From Xenorhabdus szentirmaii DSM 16338 (GTDB taxonomy: Bacteria > Pseudomonadota > Gammaproteobacteria > Enterobacterales > Enterobacteriaceae), in assembly GCF_002632585.1 (NCBI RefSeq), contig NZ_NIBV01000001.1, forward strand, positions 796,094 to 860,093: DNA of 64,000 nucleotides, written 5' to 3'. Each line of letters opens with the position of its first letter. The stretch's first letter is position 1. Under the pieces are notes generated by a model that was not told the DNA's origin, ran no database searches, and worked only from the letters and a program-made list of their open reading frames with translations. A program made the position numbers and the translations under genes. Positions 59,880 through 64,000 of the stretch are shown piece after piece.

Positions 59880-61949
59880 ATGAAACTCACTCCTGAAAAA
59901 TTAATCGCCGCAATAGAAGAATACGCCCGACTGCCTGAAAAACAAAAAATCTTAACTGAAGAACAAAGGCAATGGTTTGATGAACCAGAAAATATCTTCC
60001 TCTTGATTGCGTTAGTGCTCACCTTATCTGAAGAGACGATGGACAAGATAGGCGACAGCGTTAATACATGGGTTGATATTGCAGTAGCAGAACTGGCATT
60101 CGCAACAAACGCATTGCCCGCAGAAACCAAACGACAATTTGAAGAGGCCATCGAGCACCTTCTGATCCAGACACAAGAAAAATCCTGGCTCAACAGTGAG
60201 TGCGTGTTTTTATGCTTGTCGATATTGAAAAGACATCAGTTCAGTATCAACGTTAACATTGCTCAGTTGCTGGATAACCCCGAATATGCCGATGACACCA
60301 ATATCGCTCCCTTTCCCCAGAAACAGCCCACATTGAGCCAATTGCTTGCTCAGTTCGACCTTCAATCCGGTATCGAATTCATTGAGTTTTTCGAAAATGG
60401 CTTTTCTGTGGCACCGACGGAAGCGGTTTCCTATTTATTCTCAGAAGTCACTCATTATTCATGGGGCATTGATGCGCTGCTTCTGCTGACTCAGTATTTT
60501 GAAGAGCCGATTGCACTTGCCAGTGCACAGGCATTGGATAATTGCCCATCCTCCGCATGGAAGCATTTATCCTATCTTCAACTTTTGAACCTGTGTGCAC
60601 GATTCAACCGTCATCCTTCCATCAAGCCTTGTTTCAAGCGTTGGAAAAAACGCGCAATGGTACACAATACCGTTCGGGCGACAGCAAAAATACACGAATT
60701 GTATTCTTCCCATGTTGATGGCAATGATTGCACCAGCATCATACTGAAGGCCACACTGGAAAAGCAGTTATATCAGACAAGTATCATGCTGGATTTTAAA
60801 TCCGGCATCCGGGAATCCTTTCTGAACCCTGAGCCTGAACAATCAATTGCTGATCTGGTGGCAAATTTAAGCCCTGAAATTGACTTCAATCCCGTATCGC
60901 CGGAGTGGTTGGGGCAAGTTTTGCCGTGGATACTCTCCGTGCAACAAGAGAAAAATACACCGCTCGATCTCTACTCACTTTATTGGTTATCACAGTTGCC
61001 TTTTGAATGGACACAGCCAGAGTCCTTTGAACTTGAACACTGGGATCAGAAACTGGATTATCAGAAAGATCCAAAACGCCAAGAGCAGAATCGCCTGAAT
61101 CTCACGATGGGATCGCCATTAATACTGAGTTGGCTGCCACCGGAAGAAGACTTGCTGAAAGCGAAAAAACCGCAGGATTTGCTGAAGCTTTACTACTATG
61201 CAAACCGGGAGTTATTTACTCAACGCCTGACTTATTCTGCTGTGGTTGAGCGATATAAACAACCTTCAGACGCGCCACGCTTCACCAATGATTATTTGGA
61301 TTTGGCCCATGCACTCAACGATCCTGCGTTGAATCGCAAGAAATTTGCCTTATTTGAAACGTTGGCAGAAGCCAGTTTTGAATTATTTCATGCAGAATTA
61401 GATTCCACCCTTGAAGAAATACCCGAGCAAGGATTGGTCATTAAGGTCAGTTTAGCAGGAGCGAATCCCCCGGTATGGCGCCGGATACGGATAAGCAACC
61501 AGATAAGCCTGTCTGAACTGCATGATGTCATACAAGCCGCAATGGGTTGGAGAGACGCCCACTTGTTCCGCTTTGAGGTCGGTGAGATGGAAATCCCGGA
61601 AGAGCATTATGACCACTTATCCATTGGCGTTTTTCTGCGTGAAGCCGAAGATGGACTCGGCTATCAATACGACTTTGGCGATGATTGGTTCCATCAGGTT
61701 ACCGTAGAAAAAGTACTCGAGAAACCGGTTAAGCGACTTGAAGTCACCGCAGGCAATGGTCTGTGTCCACTTGAGGATTCCGGCGGCATCCAGAGTTGGA
61801 ATGATTTAATCAAGCGGTGGAAAAAGAAAGCGCTCACGGAAGAGGAAGCAGCAAGGCTCGACTGGTTCGGATTTAACCCGGATGAACAACCAGAACCTTT
61901 TGATAAACGACACGCTAATGATTGTCTCAAAGCCTGGTTCAGTCATTAA
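59880..61949 (+). CDS. large protein with C-terminal plasmid pRiA4b ORF-3-like domain
   Basis: The 689-residue protein has no signal peptide. Residues 1 to about 515 are mostly helical with no family I can name. Residues about 519-660 form a pRiA4b ORF-3-like (IS1096 TnpR-related) domain, with LAGANPPVWRRIRI, LHDVIQAAMGWRDAHLFRF, YQYDFGDDWFHQVTVE and CPLEDSGGIQSW. The domain's function is unknown. It occurs on mobile elements and chromosomes. Most members are only about 200 residues, so the long N-terminal part is unusual. The frame begins at TTG 59874; ATG 59880, seven bases after GAAGAG, is preferred to ATG 59877. Confidence 0.75.
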   Translation: MKLTPEKLIAAIEEYARLPEKQKILTEEQRQWFDEPENIFLLIALVLTLSEETMDKIGDSVNTWVDIAVAELAFATNALPAETKRQFEEAIEHLLIQTQEKSWLNSECVFLCLSILKRHQFSINVNIAQLLDNPEYADDTNIAPFPQKQPTLSQLLAQFDLQSGIEFIEFFENGFSVAPTEAVSYLFSEVTHYSWGIDALLLLTQYFEEPIALASAQALDNCPSSAWKHLSYLQLLNLCARFNRHPSIKPCFKRWKKRAMVHNTVRATAKIHELYSSHVDGNDCTSIILKATLEKQLYQTSIMLDFKSGIRESFLNPEPEQSIADLVANLSPEIDFNPVSPEWLGQVLPWILSVQQEKNTPLDLYSLYWLSQLPFEWTQPESFELEHWDQKLDYQKDPKRQEQNRLNLTMGSPLILSWLPPEEDLLKAKKPQDLLKLYYYANRELFTQRLTYSAVVERYKQPSDAPRFTNDYLDLAHALNDPALNRKKFALFETLAEASFELFHAELDSTLEEIPEQGLVIKVSLAGANPPVWRRIRISNQISLSELHDVIQAAMGWRDAHLFRFEVGEMEIPEEHYDHLSIGVFLREAEDGLGYQYDFGDDWFHQVTVEKVLEKPVKRLEVTAGNGLCPLEDSGGIQSWNDLIKRWKKKALTEEEAARLDWFGFNPDEQPEPFDKRHANDCLKAWFSH

Positions 61950-62267
61950 TCCTATCTTGCAAAGCCGGAGGAAAAACCTTGCCTCCGGTTTCACTCAAAG
62001 AGGTGCAACTCGCGTTACAACAAGAACCAGATTAGCGCTATCCTGAGCTAATTTTCCAGGGTTTCACTCCAAACATTTATTAATTTTATTTATTTTTACA
62101 TCAATATCTATAACCGCTATTTATTGCCGCTTATTTCCGGGTAACACCATTATTTTCATATGATATCAATATCACCACCTTGTTATTTTTTGTATTTTTT
62201 TGATGAATTAACAATCGGATTATTTTATTATTGTGAAAGTCACCTAATGTTTTTGGGATGAAACTAT
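61950..62267. other. intergenic gap with a terminator-like hairpin
   Basis: CCGGAGG (61965-61971) pairs with CCTCCGG (61982-61988), followed by TTTC, a weak terminator for the gene to its left. The rest, about 270 bases, is AT-rich, has no open frame of note and should contain the promoter of the DUF2339 gene. Confidence 0.5.
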
Positions 62268-64000
62268 ATGGAGTTATGGGTTGTATTAGGGTCTATCATG
62301 ATTGTAGCCATTATCATATCCCCCATTGTGGCTTTTATAGCCTTGAGGACAGGTAATGAAGCAAAAGATGAAATCAAAAATTTAAAAAACCAAATAGCAC
62401 AACTGAAACAACAGGTTGTACTCTCAAATACGGAGCCTTCATCACCATCTTCACCACCTGTTCAAAAGACGGCGGTATTATCTGAGGATATTTCCACGCT
62501 TGATAGTCTCAATAATCCTCCTGCTTATTTACAGCCCAATGGCAAACTACAAGAATGGGATAGGGAACGCCGTGATCAAGCCAGGATGGAAACACAGTCC
62601 GAGTTATCTGAGCCTGAGATAAATACAACAGACAATGTGTTTAAAGTTGTACCTGATGGATTTCAACCGACACTCAAGGAAAGTATTGAAACGATCTCAA
62701 CCAACCCCGTGACCAACACTGAACCAGCAGAAATTGAAAAAAGTCAGCCGCCTATTGTTCAATTGAATAATGCGCAATTGAATAATGTACAAATGAATAA
62801 ATTGCCAACAAGCAGCCCTTCTTCCTCTGCGTTACCAACTCAATCACCGCAACAATCACCACAACAACTACCACAAAGAAGCAGTTCGACAACAGCCCTG
62901 GAAACACCCCCTTCCTTTTTTTCCGGCATAATCAGCTGGTTCTTAACAGGGAATCCGGTAGCAAAACTCGGGGTCTTGTTACTGTTTTTTGGTATTGCTT
63001 ACTTGCTCAAATATTCCGTTGAGAGAAATGTCCTGCCGATTGAACTGCGTTTGGCTTCTGCCGCGCTGGGCAGCCTTGTGTTATTGGGTATCGGTTGGTG
63101 GTTGCGCCATAAACAGCCACTTTATGCTCTATTGTTGCAAGGCGGTTCCATTGGGGGATTTTATATCACCGTTTTTGCAACTTTCCGGCTCTATTTACTC
63201 CTGCCCCACACCGTTGCGTTTGCCCTGATGCTGATTATCTGTGCTGCCAGTGTTGCATTGGCGGTATTGCAGCGGGCGCAGAGTTTAGCGATGCTGGCCT
63301 GCATCGGTGGTTATCTTGCACCTTTATTGCTGTCAACCGGCGGTGGTAGCCACATCGCGCTATTTTCCTATTATTTGCTGATTTCCTGCGGCATTTTGGT
63401 GATAAGCCTCTGGCAGTCCTGGCGCTCACTGAATCTGCTGGGCTTTATATTTACATTCGGTATCGGTACTTTTTGGGGCAGCCAGAGCTATCAATCAGAA
63501 TATTACCTTTCGTGTCAGATTTTCCTGATCATTAACTTAGTGCTTTTCAGTTTGCTGACGGTCTTGTTTGGGTTGAAAAACCGTCCGGAACAGAAAATGG
63601 CGGTTGATGGCACGTTGTTATTTGGTCCGCCGGTTATTGGTTTTACCCTGCAATACGCAATGACAATTCAGTGGGAGTTTGGCCCTGCATTTTCTGCATT
63701 GGGATTCGGCCTGCTTTATCTGGGCAGTGCATGGGCAACACTCCGGCGATTCCCACAGGCTGGCAAACGCATTGCAATGGGATATCTGGCTCTGGGCAGC
63801 TGTTTTGTCACGCTGTCTATCCCATTGGCGCTATCTGCACAATGGACAGCGCTCGCATGGTCACTGGAAGGACTGGGCATTCTGTGGTGCGGTTTGTTGC
63901 AAAATCAGCGCCGTTTCAGCTATACGGGGAATGCGTTACTGGTCATGGGCTTAATCTCCCAGTTATTCGCCTATCCGTTTTTTCATGCGGGGTCCCATTA
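62268..64000 (+). CDS. DUF2339 multi-spanning membrane protein (3' end beyond window)
   Basis: The frame is open from ATG 62268 to the window edge (577 codons, no stop). The protein starts with one membrane helix (MELWVVLGSIMIVAIIIS), then a coiled coil (EIKNLKNQIAQLKQQ) and a Pro/Gln/Ser-rich linker to about residue 210 with asparagine-rich repeats (QLNNAQLNNVQMN). A long series of helices begins WFLTGNPVAKLGVLLLFFGIAYLLKYSVE, which is the DUF2339 signature region, with RLASAALGSLVLLGIGWWLR after it. Such proteins have about 20 to 25 helices and no known function. GGGA lies about seven bases before the ATG. Confidence 0.85.
   Translation, partial: MELWVVLGSIMIVAIIISPIVAFIALRTGNEAKDEIKNLKNQIAQLKQQVVLSNTEPSSPSSPPVQKTAVLSEDISTLDSLNNPPAYLQPNGKLQEWDRERRDQARMETQSELSEPEINTTDNVFKVVPDGFQPTLKESIETISTNPVTNTEPAEIEKSQPPIVQLNNAQLNNVQMNKLPTSSPSSSALPTQSPQQSPQQLPQRSSSTTALETPPSFFSGIISWFLTGNPVAKLGVLLLFFGIAYLLKYSVERNVLPIELRLASAALGSLVLLGIGWWLRHKQPLYALLLQGGSIGGFYITVFATFRLYLLLPHTVAFALMLIICAASVALAVLQRAQSLAMLACIGGYLAPLLLSTGGGSHIALFSYYLLISCGILVISLWQSWRSLNLLGFIFTFGIGTFWGSQSYQSEYYLSCQIFLIINLVLFSLLTVLFGLKNRPEQKMAVDGTLLFGPPVIGFTLQYAMTIQWEFGPAFSALGFGLLYLGSAWATLRRFPQAGKRIAMGYLALGSCFVTLSIPLALSAQWTALAWSLEGLGILWCGLLQNQRRFSYTGNALLVMGLISQLFAYPFFHAGSH

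Overview
The window looks like a chromosomal segment of a Gram-negative enterobacterium of the Morganellaceae, most likely Xenorhabdus or the related Photorhabdus. This rests on housekeeping proteins that read like E. coli orthologues (CysE, GpsA, SecB, EnvC, HldD, WaaA, CoaD, MutM, CoaBC, SlmA, PyrE, Rph, YicC, SelAB, FdhE), moderate GC, and a WabG/WabH-type LPS core. The genus is an inference; no rRNA or other marker is present. No tRNA, rRNA or CRISPR array was seen.

Left part (1-10.7 kb): the end of a very AT-rich O-antigen locus. It holds a beta-propeller protein of the GINT1 type that is probably 5'-truncated, a Wzx flippase, Gnu (the epimerase that makes GalNAc-PP-undecaprenol) and an EamA transporter. 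Two IS630-like transposase remnants of different age follow, then a gtrABC-type O-antigen glucosylation cassette and a FemAB-like acyltransferase. trmL, cysE, gpsA, secB, yibN, envC and yibQ (10.7-17.1 kb) form the conserved border. Relative to E. coli order, grxC and gpmM are missing.

Middle (17-38 kb): kbl-tdh, then the LPS inner-core locus: hldD-waaF-waaC, a convergent mig-14, a WabN/WalW-like deacetylase, waaQ-wabG-wabH, waaA-waaE-coaD, mutM, the O-antigen ligase waaL and four more glycosyltransferases on the minus strand. Together they predict a heptose/Kdo core carrying glucose, galacturonic acid and glucosamine, to which an O-chain is ligated. rpmB-rpmG, radC, coaBC-dut-slmA, pyrE-rph and yicC follow (38-45 kb).

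Accessory stretch (45.2-48.4 kb): a two-gene operon (membrane, coiled-coil and GAF protein plus a Panacea-domain protein), an unknown acidic protein and an SMI1/KNR4 protein. This is the best candidate for an undescribed toxin-antitoxin or defence module. After it come yjfL-yjfM-yjfC with a one-base slip in a G tract, an MFS exporter divergent from a SufR-like regulator, an LtaS-like sulfatase-fold transferase, the fdhE-selA-selB formate dehydrogenase/selenocysteine operon, a large pRiA4b ORF-3 domain protein and the 5' part of a DUF2339 membrane protein that runs off the window.
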